From Trichomonas vaginalis G3 (taxonomy: Eukaryota; Parabasalia; Trichomonadida; Trichomonadidae), in the NCBI RefSeq assembly GCF_026262505.1, contig NC_067206.1, positions 11,799,507 to 11,863,506 of the forward strand: DNA of 64,000 bases, given 5' to 3'. The position numbers were made by a program, and so were the translations under genes. Under the pieces are notes generated by a model. The model worked only from the letters and a program-made list of their open reading frames with translations, was not told the origin of the DNA and did not search any database. Positions 46,093 through 55,464 of this stretch are shown here, one piece after another. Each line of letters opens with the position of its first letter. The first letter of the stretch is position 1.

Positions 46093-46917
46093 ATGTCAAC
46101 AACAGAGAACACAACAACAGTTATAGTCCATGAAGCTATAAATGAAGAATATGAGTGGATACAATATAACAAACAACTCCGTCTCATTCGTTCGGTCAAA
46201 GACGATATGTACCAAATGCAAAGTATTTTGACAGCATGTTTTGCTCCAGACACTAAACACGCAGACGACTGGTTCAGAAACCAAAGCACACAAGAACTTT
46301 TGAGTGAAATTTCTCTAGACCGAGTTTTTTCGGGCTTGCATAAAACACATGAAAATCGTAAAAATTTGCCAATAAATTTAAGAGGATATTATGTACATAG
46401 ACTTTTAGTAAATGCAGTTGCAATGTGGGCTTCTCCTCGTTATGCATGGCATGTTTACAGACTTCTTGACGAAATTCATAGACAAGAACGTGAAGAGATG
46501 GAAAAGAAACTTCATGCAAAAGATGAAGTCATTGAAGCAAAAGACAAAAGCATTCAGAAAAGAATACCACGTTCGGTACCAAAAGGTAAGGAAAAGAACT
46601 ATAAGTATATGATTTATACTGAAGAGATGGAAAATGAAGAAGATAAAGATATGGTTATGTTGCATTTAGTCAGAAGAAACAACAAAAGCTTTTACGACCT
46701 TGCTAAGATTTACAAATCTGACAGAAATTGGTTCTATCGCGAAAACTTACCGATTTCAATGACTCCAAATGAAGATGTGAAACAAATAGTTCAAGATACT
46801 TTACCTCAAACACACTATGATATGAAAGGTTGTACAATTCTTACCTTCAAAGAAGATTTGCCATTGTTAAAGGAAAAAATAACAGAGTATTTTGACAACT
46901 TCAAACAAGCAGAGTAG
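46093..46917 (+). CDS. B KilA-N domain protein, 274 residues
   Basis: KilA-N DNA-binding domain at residues 50-125: HADDWFRNQSTQELLSEIS and then NLRGYYVHRLLVNAVAMW and the SPRYAWHVYRLLDE helix typical of the family. A coiled coil follows (EEMEKKLHAKDEVIEAKDK), and then a C-terminal domain of the kind attached to KilA-N in large DNA viruses and phages. Likely a transcription or replication regulator. The start at 46093 (MSTTENTTT) is preferred, because it lies at the same distance from the shared upstream box as the start of the A2 KilA-N gene. Looks whole. Confidence 0.82.
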   Translation: MSTTENTTTVIVHEAINEEYEWIQYNKQLRLIRSVKDDMYQMQSILTACFAPDTKHADDWFRNQSTQELLSEISLDRVFSGLHKTHENRKNLPINLRGYYVHRLLVNAVAMWASPRYAWHVYRLLDEIHRQEREEMEKKLHAKDEVIEAKDKSIQKRIPRSVPKGKEKNYKYMIYTEEMENEEDKDMVMLHLVRRNNKSFYDLAKIYKSDRNWFYRENLPISMTPNEDVKQIVQDTLPQTHYDMKGCTILTFKEDLPLLKEKITEYFDNFKQAE

Positions 46918-46931
46918 ATGAACCATTTATT

Positions 46932-47385
46932 TTTACGCTTGACTTCAGATGGCTCAATTAGGTAAATTAGGTAAATTGCCTCGTCAAATCCTTCCGACAG
47001 GAAGAACTCTTCCATCAGACAGAAAAAGTTTTTCCCGACAACTGGAAGAACTCTTCCATCAGACAGGAAGAACTCTTCCATCAGACAGGAAGAACTCTTC
47101 CATCAGACAGGAAAAATTTTTCTTGTTGTTCGTCCGTAAACCATTCAAATTTTCGAAAATTGAGAACTTTTTGGTCGAACTTCAGAAAAAGTTTTTCCTT
47201 CCAACAGAAAAATATTTTCCTTCCAACAGGAAGAACTCTTCCATCAGACAGGAAAAGTTCTTCCTTCCGACAGGACACAAACAGATGACTGACAGGAAGA
47301 GTTCTTCCTGAATGCCTTCCAAAGTCAGAAGAACCGACAGCCCCAGCACCACAACACACTTAGATTTTTTACGCTTGACTTTTTA
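46932..47385. repeat. Second 22-bp hairpin-repeat array of B
   Basis: Units of CTTCCATCAGACAGGAAGAACT, 22 bp, each with CTTCC/GGAAG, in a left block (about 46,995-47,121) and a right block (about 47,196-47,310) around a spacer. The spacer TTCAAATTTTCGAAAATTGAG resembles that of the first array. TTTTTACGCTTGACTT lies on both sides (46,934 and about 47,366). Some units have decayed. The open frame across it is repeat-driven and not called. Confidence 0.75.
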
Positions 47386-48244
47386 CAATTTGAACTTTGT
47401 TTGCGTAGATATGAATTCTGAAAGAAGTATGAGGGTCTTGTATGACTTTGTACTTCTCCCATAGTTCATGTCTGTCAAACTTACCTGCCATGGACTCTTT
47501 CATAAGTTCCATGAAATCGTCTTCGGACAATCCGGGGAAAAGTATAATATCAGTAAGTATTCTCTTTACATCCTTACTTAAACTCTTTGCTGTCTGTACA
47601 CATATTACGACTGAGATGTTAAAGTGTCTGAACTTCTTAAGAATTCGACACATATCTTGTTCTCTGTTCTTTAACAAAGGATGAGAAGCAAAGTCATCTA
47701 AAATAAGAAGACATCTATGAGGGTAAGTCTTCCAATCGTAAGATTGCAATTTCTTCGAAATGTATTCTATCTCTTTCTGTTTGTTTCTGAAGTGTTTCTT
47801 CTCTAATATTCTCTGCATTTCCTCATTTGGGTCTTTAAACTTAGAATTTATATACTCATTTATAGCATTATACTTCAAAACTCTTCTTTGGTACTTCTTT
47901 ATCCAATCTAACAACTCAGTATCCTTTATACATACTAACTTAGACTTCTTTATAATATCTTTGAACGAATTGACGGTTTGGTCAAATTGACCAGAAGTCG
48001 AACAAATGACTACTAACTCATAGAATGGGTTCTTCTCATCTAGTTCTTGTTGCTGTGCAGCCATTTTAAGATAAGTGAAAGTCTTACCAGACCCAGGTGG
48101 TGCAATTAGACCTGTTATACCATTCTGAGCAAATAAGAACTTGTCATGTATAGGTTTTATCTGAGCATTTTCTAACTTCCTCTTGTTCTTGTTTAAAACA
48201 TTCTCAAATTTCTTGTCAATGTCAGCAAACTTTTTTTCTAACAT
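47369..48244 (-). CDS. B DNA-packaging ATPase (FtsK/A32-like), 291 residues
   Basis: P-loop packaging ATPase: Walker A LIAPPGSGKTFTYLKM, Walker B CLLILDDFASHPLL, and then the NISVVICVQTAKSLSKDVKR motif with the sensor Gln. The start is taken at the ATG at 48244 (MLEKKFADIDKKF), because the frame further right overlaps the divergent neighbour. It pumps element DNA into capsids. Distant homologue of the A1 enzyme at 30,070. Looks whole. Confidence 0.85.
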   Translation of the reverse strand: MLEKKFADIDKKFENVLNKNKRKLENAQIKPIHDKFLFAQNGITGLIAPPGSGKTFTYLKMAAQQQELDEKNPFYELVVICSTSGQFDQTVNSFKDIIKKSKLVCIKDTELLDWIKKYQRRVLKYNAINEYINSKFKDPNEEMQRILEKKHFRNKQKEIEYISKKLQSYDWKTYPHRCLLILDDFASHPLLKNREQDMCRILKKFRHFNISVVICVQTAKSLSKDVKRILTDIILFPGLSEDDFMELMKESMAGKFDRHELWEKYKVIQDPHTSFRIHIYANKVQIVKSQA

Positions 48245-48280
48245 ATTTTTAGGAAAATTAAAATTTTTATCTTTTAGAAA

Positions 48281-48742
48281 ATGTCTAGCGATTTTGCTAT
48301 CTATATTCGAGACAAGCTTTTTGACAGCAAAACATCTGTAGACCATAAAATCTTACATAGTGTAAACAAGAAAGGTGAATTTGTTCTAAAGTTCTGTTTC
48401 TGGGAATATGACAAGAACCATAAAACATTACAAAGAGCAGTCTTAAAATTTGTCAATGACAGACTTGTTGACAGAGATGACGCCGATTGGAAAGATGAAG
48501 TCCAACAAAAGTTCTTAGAATGCAAAGAAGACACATGCGCTGTTCTTGAAGATGAAATAGAAAACAGAATAGAAGAGCTATTAAATGACAAAGAACTTTT
48601 ACATAAATATGGTTCTGAGAAGTTTGACATAACTCCACCAGAAAAGAAGAAGAGAGAAAAGAGAGAAAAGAAAGAAAAGAAAGTAGAAGAAGAGAAGAAA
48701 GAACCTGAACCAGTTCCAGAGAAAAAGAAATTTGACATGTAA
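48281..48742 (+). CDS. B small protein with charged tail, 153 residues
   Basis: The first 100 residues look folded (IYIRDKLFDSKTSVDHKIL, EFVLKFCFWEYDKNHKTLQ). The last 45 are a Lys/Glu run. No domain recognised. It is divergent from the packaging ATPase, 36 bases apart, and converges with the next minus-strand gene. Confidence 0.55.
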   Translation: MSSDFAIYIRDKLFDSKTSVDHKILHSVNKKGEFVLKFCFWEYDKNHKTLQRAVLKFVNDRLVDRDDADWKDEVQQKFLECKEDTCAVLEDEIENRIEELLNDKELLHKYGSEKFDITPPEKKKREKREKKEKKVEEEKKEPEPVPEKKKFDM

Positions 48743-48758
48743 AAATAAAATTTTATTT

Positions 48759-49178
48759 TTAGAACATTTCTGGGTCAATGTCAATGTTCTCTTCCTCTTT
48801 AGGAGCAAACACTGGCTTAGACTCTAAAATCTTTTTACCCAATTTACCTTGAACTTCTACAACTTTAGACTCATAATATTCATAGTCGTCTGTCTTCTTT
48901 GGTTCATAAGGTATAACAAGTTTGTATGCTTTGCCTTCTTTAAGGTTTGAGAACCTTCTGTCAAAACTTTCTTTGACTGTTAACAAACCTTCTATGTCTA
49001 AGTCTTCAAATTTCGCACCATTTTTAGTCACAATAGCAAACTTAACTGGTTCGATGTTCCAAACTTTGCTGAATGAAGACTTTTCAAAATGGTAGAAGTA
49101 AACATTCAAATATGTGAATGGGTCTAGTTCTTCTTTAAGTCCTGACATGTACTTATTTACTGAGATGAATTTTGTCAT
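48759..49178 (-). CDS. B unrecognised protein, 139 residues
   Basis: Strand-rich with a central KLVIPYEPKKTDDYEYYESK and acidic end EENIDIDPEMF. The acidic tail after a compact beta domain recalls single-strand DNA-binding proteins of phages and viruses, and it lies next to the helicase, but no OB-fold signature can be proved. Looks whole. Confidence 0.5.
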   Translation of the reverse strand: MTKFISVNKYMSGLKEELDPFTYLNVYFYHFEKSSFSKVWNIEPVKFAIVTKNGAKFEDLDIEGLLTVKESFDRRFSNLKEGKAYKLVIPYEPKKTDDYEYYESKVVEVQGKLGKKILESKPVFAPKEEENIDIDPEMF

Positions 49179-49214
49179 CTTTTCTATCGGATAAAAAAAT
49201 TTTTTTTTTAAAAT

Positions 49215-50449
49215 TTACTCAGAAAAATTTTTCTTTGTATATACACCATTCTGTACGTCTAAAAGACTTTTGACATTTGCCAAGAATGTTCGTTTAGACT
49301 CTGGCATATAACCATACTCTTGACAATATTGTTTATACGAATCGTACAATGACCTTTCATCTAATGACACAAAGTCAGTTTCATCTATGAACAGTTCATA
49401 TACACTCTTGTTTGCTTCTAACAATGTTTTTCTCTCTTCGGTATGTGGAATTTGTCTTGGATTGAAGTTAGAAATATCTAATGTCATGAAATATGAGAAC
49501 AAGTGGTTGTAAAAGTCAGATGTCAAACATTCTGACAAAGCGTCAAAATATTCTGTATCTTGCATATGAGAATCTGACGTTCTGACAACTACATATCTTC
49601 TGTCAGAACTTTCTAACTTCATCGGAACAGCATTGTTTGAAACCATAATGAAGTTTGCAACATTTTCACAAACTCTTTGGTCTTTATACTTTCTTTCAAC
49701 AACTCCAACTTTGTCTGTTATAAGACTCTTCAAAGCATCTGAGTTCAAAACTTTTGTTGTATCTATACTTTGAAGTTCATTGCAAACTATAAGTTTCATA
49801 TTCTCAATTGAAGAGTTAAATTTACCGCAGATGTTTTCTAAGTTTGTCATATTCGGATTCGAATAACCTTCTAACAGTTTGCACAAAATATCTGTAAAGA
49901 AAGTATTCTTACCAGTTCCTTGTTTTCCAATTATAATGAGAGCAGTTTCATTTTTAGCACTTGGATGTTGTAAGATGTTTGCAAACCAACATAAGATATA
50001 CTCATAGACTCTTTCGTTTCCATTGCATATAATTTCTTTGACATGGTCTAACCAAGCTTCTATAATACTGTGTTTCCATTCTACTTGTTCATATTTATAT
50101 CCAGTGAAGATAGAATAGAAGTTTGGAGAAGGTGTATAGAACTTTATACCACGAACTGAAAAATCTTCTAACTTTGACAATAAGATATCCCAAGCATCTA
50201 ACATCTTCATTCCAACTTGTACACTTTTATTTTCTTAAGTTTCTGTCTACATTCTTGTTCAGACACTATTGTTGCTCTTGGTTTGTTAAAGACAACATCC
50301 CATTCTTTCATGACATAACATTCTGGGGCAGAGTCGACATAAATGACTAAACGTTTCAAATTCTCGACTGCTTTGTTATAGTCTCGAAATGGACACATAT
50401 TTCTGAAGGCTTGGAAGTCATAAAAATCTGAAACATCTATTCTGTACAT
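49215..50449 (-). pseudogene. B superfamily 3 helicase (D5-like), remains
   Basis: SF3 helicase: Walker A GKQGTGKNTFFTDILC, Walker B MKLIVCNELQS, motif C NFIMVSNN. A front part with YVDSAPECYVMKEWDVVF corresponds to the D5-N-like linker of the A1 protein. The A1-type primase domain was not found in front of it, so B either has a shorter protein or lost that part. About one break. Acts in unwinding element DNA during replication. Confidence 0.8.
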
Positions 50450-50478
50450 TTTTATAAAAATAAAAAAATATTATTTTT

Positions 50479-51276
50479 TTATTCTTGACTTTGTTGTTCC
50501 ATTTGTTGCATTTGTTGTTCTTGAGCTATTTGTTGTTGAAGTTGTTCTTGTAGTACAATACTTTCACCAGTTGCATCTTCCAATTCGAAACTTTCTGCCG
50601 TCATTGACAAATACATAGGACATAAAAGTTTTACAGGAACAAAGTTTGCGTCAACTAAGGTTAAGTTTATGTTTGCTAAAGTGTTTGAGTTTACTAAAGC
50701 TGAAAATTCTGCATTCGAATGAACAATAGGCAAACCAGCAGAGAATGTGTTGTTTATACGCATAAGTATCTTTTGGTCATAGTAGTTTCTGTCGACATTC
50801 GAATAGCACTTTGAACCTAAGTTTGAAACAATATATAAAATAGGTGTACTTAAAGTCAATGGAATAGACATTCCTTGTATGACACCTTTTCCTGTTATAG
50901 GAAATTGTTGGTAGTAAAAACCAGATATAAGTTTTGTATTATAGCTCATATCGTTTATAGTAAACTCAGTCGGACATCCAAACATAATGAAACCTGCTCT
51001 AGTTGCAGCACATGTTACATCCGTCCTTAAAGTATTAAATAAGTCAACAAAACCTGTTGGTGGTATATCTGAGTAAGTATCTTCAAAGGAGTATTTTTTA
51101 CCATTTACAACAATAAAATCTTCTGGTGTCAAAAGAGCAAAACAGGCTTTAGTCGTCATTGTGTTTAAGGTTAGTTTACAATATCGTCCTTGAGGACTTT
51201 GTAAGTTTGTTGTTATAGAATTATATGACTCAGGGTTTTTAGTCGTAATAGTATAAACCATTATGTCTTCTGCCAT
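50479..51276 (-). CDS. B penton-like minor capsid protein candidate, 265 residues
   Basis: The start at 51276 (MAEDIMVYTITT) is chosen over an upstream Met, because a T-rich promoter-like stretch lies directly before it and the upstream frame overlaps the next gene. Strand-rich sequence of single-jelly-roll look (GKGVIQGMSIPLTLSTPIL, TLANINLTLVDANFVPVKL) with a Gln-rich tail. Length and place among the virion genes fit a Polinton penton protein. No diagnostic motif; an assignment from context. Confidence 0.55.
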   Translation of the reverse strand: MAEDIMVYTITTKNPESYNSITTNLQSPQGRYCKLTLNTMTTKACFALLTPEDFIVVNGKKYSFEDTYSDIPPTGFVDLFNTLRTDVTCAATRAGFIMFGCPTEFTINDMSYNTKLISGFYYQQFPITGKGVIQGMSIPLTLSTPILYIVSNLGSKCYSNVDRNYYDQKILMRINNTFSAGLPIVHSNAEFSALVNSNTLANINLTLVDANFVPVKLLCPMYLSMTAESFELEDATGESIVLQEQLQQQIAQEQQMQQMEQQSQE

Positions 51277-51286
51277 TTTTATATAT

Positions 51287-51496
51287 TTAAAAGTTTTTCT
51301 GAAAGTGGAGAAGAACTTCATCTAAACTTTCACATGGCGTTTCTTGAAGTTCTCTGTCTAAGAAGTTCAAATATTTTGTAAAGACATAGAACTTTCCTTT
51401 GTCTACACGAACAAACAAAACAGGGTCTTTCATATCGTTCAAAAGTGTGTAAAGTCCTTTACATGAAATAAAGTCTATATTATTTTCTTCAAACAT
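51287..51496 (-). CDS. B small protein, 69 residues
   Basis: MFEENNIDFISCKGLYTLL at the start and a compact alpha/beta look (DPVLFVRVDKGKFYVF). Sits between two virion-type genes on the same strand with short gaps, which supports it. Unrecognised. Confidence 0.45.
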   Translation of the reverse strand: MFEENNIDFISCKGLYTLLNDMKDPVLFVRVDKGKFYVFTKYLNFLDRELQETPCESLDEVLLHFQKNF

Positions 51497-51522
51497 CTTT
51501 CAAGAAGTTTTGACATTTTTAC

Positions 51523-52104
51523 TTAGCAAATAAACTTTAATGAAATGTTGTGGTCGTCAAATATTTTTATGACGTCTGGGAAACTATATTTTAAGTTCAA
51601 CGTTTCACCTCCTTTCATAACGTATATCTTGTCAATGACATTATATGAAACACCACAGCAAGCAATGTCGGGCTCTATTTCTTTGATGTTTATATCGTCT
51701 GCCTCTGTCAAAAGTTTCAATAGTTCTTTCAAAACTTCATGAGGTGCAATGACATATGAGTTCACTTTTACAGGGTTGTGTTCGACCAAGTTTAACATTA
51801 TACCTAAAGCTTGACAAATCTTCTCCTGAGTTTGAAGTTTGTCTTTAAGTTGTTGGTAGTCATTTCGAATATCTGCAACAGAACTTAAGTCTCTGGTAAC
51901 TTCAGGGTATGTTGGTTGTTCTTTTACAGGAACAATTGTTATACCATCTTCGTCTTCGTATGGTTTCCCCACTTCAACATCTCTTTCTTTGACATTGACA
52001 ATAACACTTTGACTGTTTGTTTGAGTTGGTGAATTTAACTTCACATCTGCCACCGCCATTAAACCTTTTGAAACACTTACGCTTTTATTTTTCGGAAATG
52101 ACAT
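51523..52104 (-). CDS. CCG-motif protein of the capsid block, 193 residues (B)
   Basis: Homologue of the A1 protein at 28,369. It has a disordered, Pro-rich front, a coiled helix (YQQLKDKLQTQEKICQAL), and the domain EVLKELLKLLTEADDINIK, then DIACCGVSY and strands. The start at 52104 (MSFPKNKSVSVS) is used. Upstream sequence in the longer frame overlaps the divergent gene. Its retention in two distant Polintons makes it a likely core virion or assembly factor of the trichomonad lineage. Looks whole. Confidence 0.7.
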   Translation of the reverse strand: MSFPKNKSVSVSKGLMAVADVKLNSPTQTNSQSVIVNVKERDVEVGKPYEDEDGITIVPVKEQPTYPEVTRDLSSVADIRNDYQQLKDKLQTQEKICQALGIMLNLVEHNPVKVNSYVIAPHEVLKELLKLLTEADDINIKEIEPDIACCGVSYNVIDKIYVMKGGETLNLKYSFPDVIKIFDDHNISLKFIC

Positions 52105-52122
52105 TTTACTTAGAATAAAAAG

Positions 52123-52542
52123 ATGGACGTATTCGGATATCTTATTGAATTGAAGCAGAACAAAGTTTATACTCACAAACAATACAAATACATTGACAGA
52201 ATAGTTCTTTACACAAACAATGGAAAATGTTATAGAATAGCAGTCTTTGCTGAACCTAAATATTTTCATAAAGCAAAGAAAGTTGGTATAACTGAAATGG
52301 TGAAAGTTCTTGAAGCAGACAAAAATATAACTTCAAAACTGACCGATATTACTAAAGGAAAGTTTATAATACAATATTATGTCAAAACTGGCGTACTGTC
52401 AATATTTGACGGAGAGAAGTCAGTTCAAGAACAACTTACTGACCTGCTGCCAAAATCTGCTCGATGGAAGCTGTCGTTATGCCAATCTGAGGAGCTCCAG
52501 CAGGTTTCATCGAACGAATCTTCAAAAGAGCATCTTCCGTGA
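52123..52542 (+). CDS. B unrecognised protein, 139 residues
   Basis: The front 105 residues look folded (MDVFGYLIELKQNKVYTHK, RIVLYTNNGKCYRIAVFAE). Divergent from the CCG-motif gene, 18 bases apart. Its last part overlaps the end of the capsid region on the other strand, so the true end is uncertain. Confidence 0.5.
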   Translation: MDVFGYLIELKQNKVYTHKQYKYIDRIVLYTNNGKCYRIAVFAEPKYFHKAKKVGITEMVKVLEADKNITSKLTDITKGKFIIQYYVKTGVLSIFDGEKSVQEQLTDLLPKSARWKLSLCQSEELQQVSSNESSKEHLP

Positions 52543-54041
52543 AAAGTGCTATTGGTTTTGTAAACTTCTTTGCTTTCAATTCATCTGGACCGTCTCTGTC
52601 ACCAGTATATTGTATTTTGTACAGTACCAACAGTTGAAATACCACCCATAAAGTCTTCTGAGTCAGCAAATGGAATGCCAAGCCAAAAGTTTGAACGGTC
52701 TCCATTTGTATATTGAGTTTTTTGACCTCCTGTATGAGTCCATACTTTCACATATGGCATAATAGAACTTTGCATTTCAGGGTTAATGGTTGTTGTGAAG
52801 TTGTTGTTAAAGTTCATAGCATCTAATGTCAAGTTGTATGACCTCATATCCTCAACTGTAGAATATTCTTCTCTTGGATAATATTTGCCATCTATGTTTA
52901 TATGATATTTAATACCAGGGTTGTAGAAACAAGAATAGTCATTTATAGTTCGTCTGAACAGTACAAACATAGTATCTGCATGTTTCATTGCAGTTGTTAA
53001 AGCAATATCTGTTCTTGCACCTGGGTCAGCACTTTGGTTTCCAACTTCACCTGCAAAGTCTTTGACAGATATTTGGTGTATAGGGAACATAAGTGGAACT
53101 GCAATATATTTGGCAGCTAAAGCATTTGAAATATCTGGGTCCAACATATAGACTGCAAGTCTGCTTTCTATTCTCTTGCATTCAAATTTTTCGCATGTGA
53201 ACTTAACTGTGTCCCAAGCAGTTCCAGCAGCATTGAAATAATAGTTTACTTCAGTGTTGAAGTTTGAGAAACCAAAGTCTAAGTCAACTTTGTCTTTGCA
53301 AAAGTCACAGAACTTGGCTCCACCAGTTCCAGCTACAGTAATGCTGAATGGGTCTTGTGTTGGTGCAATGACTAAGTTATTTTTGCTTGGAGTAAGTTCG
53401 ATAGAAATTTTTCCTGCCCAGTTTGGCAAGTATCTTAAAAACCTGAAGATGAGGAAAGATGACAAAGGAACTCTAAGTTTCAGTTTTACTTTAGTGGCAG
53501 CGGTTCCATCTGAACCAGAAAGGTTAACATAAACTCCTGGAACGTTAGGGTCAAGTCTTCTTATTTTCTCAATAGTTGCATACTGGTCTGTTTGTTCTCT
53601 AGCTTGTGGTTGTACTGAGTTTCTCAAAGCGAACCATTCATAGTTTGCCCATGTTACTGTTTGAACTAAGTCAGAGTTAGAATATATCTTATATCCCATG
53701 AAAACTTCTGGAGCATATTGGTATCCGACATAGAAAATTCCATTGCAACCTTTCTTGTCAGACAACTTGGCAGAAGGTTTTATTTCAATGTCTTGTTCCA
53801 CGTATAAGAATGAGTTGTCAATAGAAATAATATGAAACCTGTCGCAAGCAATATCTACTGTTGTTGAAGAACCTTCTCCAAACTCACCTACGTTTCCATA
53901 AGAAACAGCAGTTGTATATTCGTAAGTTCCAGGAACTATTTCTGACCTTCTAATGGCATTGTCGCATTCGTTATACCATTCGGAAACATTTCCGTTCATG
54001 GCATCCAAAACTGTTGGCGTTATATTCTGAGCGGCGTACAT
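52436..54041 (-). pseudogene. B major capsid protein (double jelly roll)
   Basis: About 480 residues open, starting MYAAQNITPTVLDAMNGN. Strand-rich throughout, with blocks such as ISIDNSFLYVEQDIEIKPS, VPLSSFLIFRFLRYLPNW and RTINDYSCFYNPGIKYHIN, as expected for Polinton capsid proteins. Coding-like sequence continues beyond the open part at the C-terminus, so about one break near the end is likely. Only distantly like the A capsid. Upstream sequence is TTTTTACCCATATGAAATG. Confidence 0.75.
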
Positions 54042-54082
54042 TTCATATGGGTAAAAATATAGAATAGTTGGATTTATGTGTC

Positions 54083-54634
54083 CTAATAGAACCCACTCGG
54101 ACCAAGCTTTACTTTCTTCCTGACTGAGTTTTTAACTCTTCTTTTTCTTTCATTGCCACTACTTTCACTAGATGAAGTTACTTCTTCACTACTTTCACTT
54201 TGTTCTACTCTTCTCTTCTTCTTTGGTGTCGCTTTTGGTAACTTGCCCTCTGCTTCAAGTTGTTGCATCTTTGCCTCATGTTCACCTAGTATGTTGTAAA
54301 TTTCCCATGTCCTTTTTGCCTTTGGGCTCTGGTCGCCCATCTCAGGTAACCTATATCCTAGAAAGATTTTGTCATAGTCTGTATTTGAGTCTCCGCGTAT
54401 TGTTTGCATGACTCTTTCCTGAGTTTCCGGTTCAAGCTCTTCAAACAGTGCTTGTCCATATGGAATAAGCTCGTTTCCAAATATATGTTTTTGTAGCCAT
54501 TCTGGTTTTCTTTCCATGTTACCAATAATATCTTTTGTGAATGGGAAAGCTTTTACCCAATGTTTCAGTCTTGCGTCATTTATTTCTGTAGTTGGTTTTA
54601 TTTTGTCAAGGAACATGTTTTTCAATACTAACAT
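54083..54634 (-). CDS. B basic-tailed protein, 183 residues
   Basis: Helical front (ARLKHWVKAFPFTKDIIGN), then from residue 135 a Lys/Arg/Ser tail with KKKRRVEQSESSEE and RKRRVKNSVRKKVK, which would act as a nuclear localisation or DNA-binding tail. Could be a core or portal-region protein; unrecognised. Same strand and short gap to the capsid gene. Confidence 0.55.
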   Translation of the reverse strand: MLVLKNMFLDKIKPTTEINDARLKHWVKAFPFTKDIIGNMERKPEWLQKHIFGNELIPYGQALFEELEPETQERVMQTIRGDSNTDYDKIFLGYRLPEMGDQSPKAKRTWEIYNILGEHEAKMQQLEAEGKLPKATPKKKRRVEQSESSEEVTSSSESSGNERKRRVKNSVRKKVKLGPSGFY

Positions 54635-54663
54635 TTCATTTGGTACTGTCCATTTGAGTTTTC

Positions 54664-55464
54664 TTAAATATTCATCCTTCTCATTTCATCGTCTGCAAAG
54701 TAAGTTTTTATGACATTTTGCAAACTTTCGTTTGCAAGGTCATGTACAATAGGTTCTCTTCCTTCTCTCTCCCTAACTCTCTTTCTAAACTCTTCACCAA
54801 ATATACCATCTCTATGGTTCTGTGTAGTTCTTTGAGATAAATGTTCTAGAACGTCAGATGTTATATTTCCATCAGCCATGTTCATTTCAGACTGGTCCAA
54901 AATATCTGCATGTTTCATATCTTTCAATGGCATTAAAGCCGCGCTGAAAATACCAGCTATATCTGGTTCACCATTCACTTCCATTGCGTCTACAACTTCT
55001 TGGAATTGTGGTTGTAAGTTTATGAACCACCTATCCGGATTAGCTTTATGACCCCATCTCATTGTAGTTCCATAGTCTGCAGAAACAAAAGTAGGTTTGT
55101 TTCCATATTGGCTAGGTTCTGAATGAACTTTAAACAATGTTTCATTTCTATATGTTTTGTTGAAATTTAACCTTTTATTTTCACCGAGTTCAGCCAAAGA
55201 TTGAACGTTATGTGGTCGTAAGTAAAAAAGATTATTGTATTTGTGTACATTTTCTTTCAGTACTTCCATTCTATGCTGAATATTTTCATCTGATGTTGGA
55301 GTCTTTTGTATGTCGGCGAACATTTTTCGATATTCTTCTACCATGTCAGCCGAATTTTTCTTAGACTCTTGGAAAGATTCCATATTCACCTCATACTCTT
55401 GTTGAGGGTCAAGATTTTTCGGCTGTTCCAAATCTTCATCTAGTTCTGTGAAGTTAGTTTCCAA
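54664..55464 (-). CDS. B unrecognised virion-region protein, 266 residues
   Basis: Acidic helical front (METNFTELDEDLEQPKNLD), Asn/His-rich middle (NVHKYNNLFYLRPHNVQSL), helical end. No domain recognised. Its start overlaps the end of the large coiled-coil gene by about 25 bases, suggesting linked expression. Confidence 0.6.
   Translation of the reverse strand: METNFTELDEDLEQPKNLDPQQEYEVNMESFQESKKNSADMVEEYRKMFADIQKTPTSDENIQHRMEVLKENVHKYNNLFYLRPHNVQSLAELGENKRLNFNKTYRNETLFKVHSEPSQYGNKPTFVSADYGTTMRWGHKANPDRWFINLQPQFQEVVDAMEVNGEPDIAGIFSAALMPLKDMKHADILDQSEMNMADGNITSDVLEHLSQRTTQNHRDGIFGEEFRKRVREREGREPIVHDLANESLQNVIKTYFADDEMRRMNI

Noticed and set aside
46949-47311. Protein of about 120 residues across the second repeat array
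   Set aside because: The frame is made of the 22-bp repeat, with a composition that follows the repeat and no family likeness.
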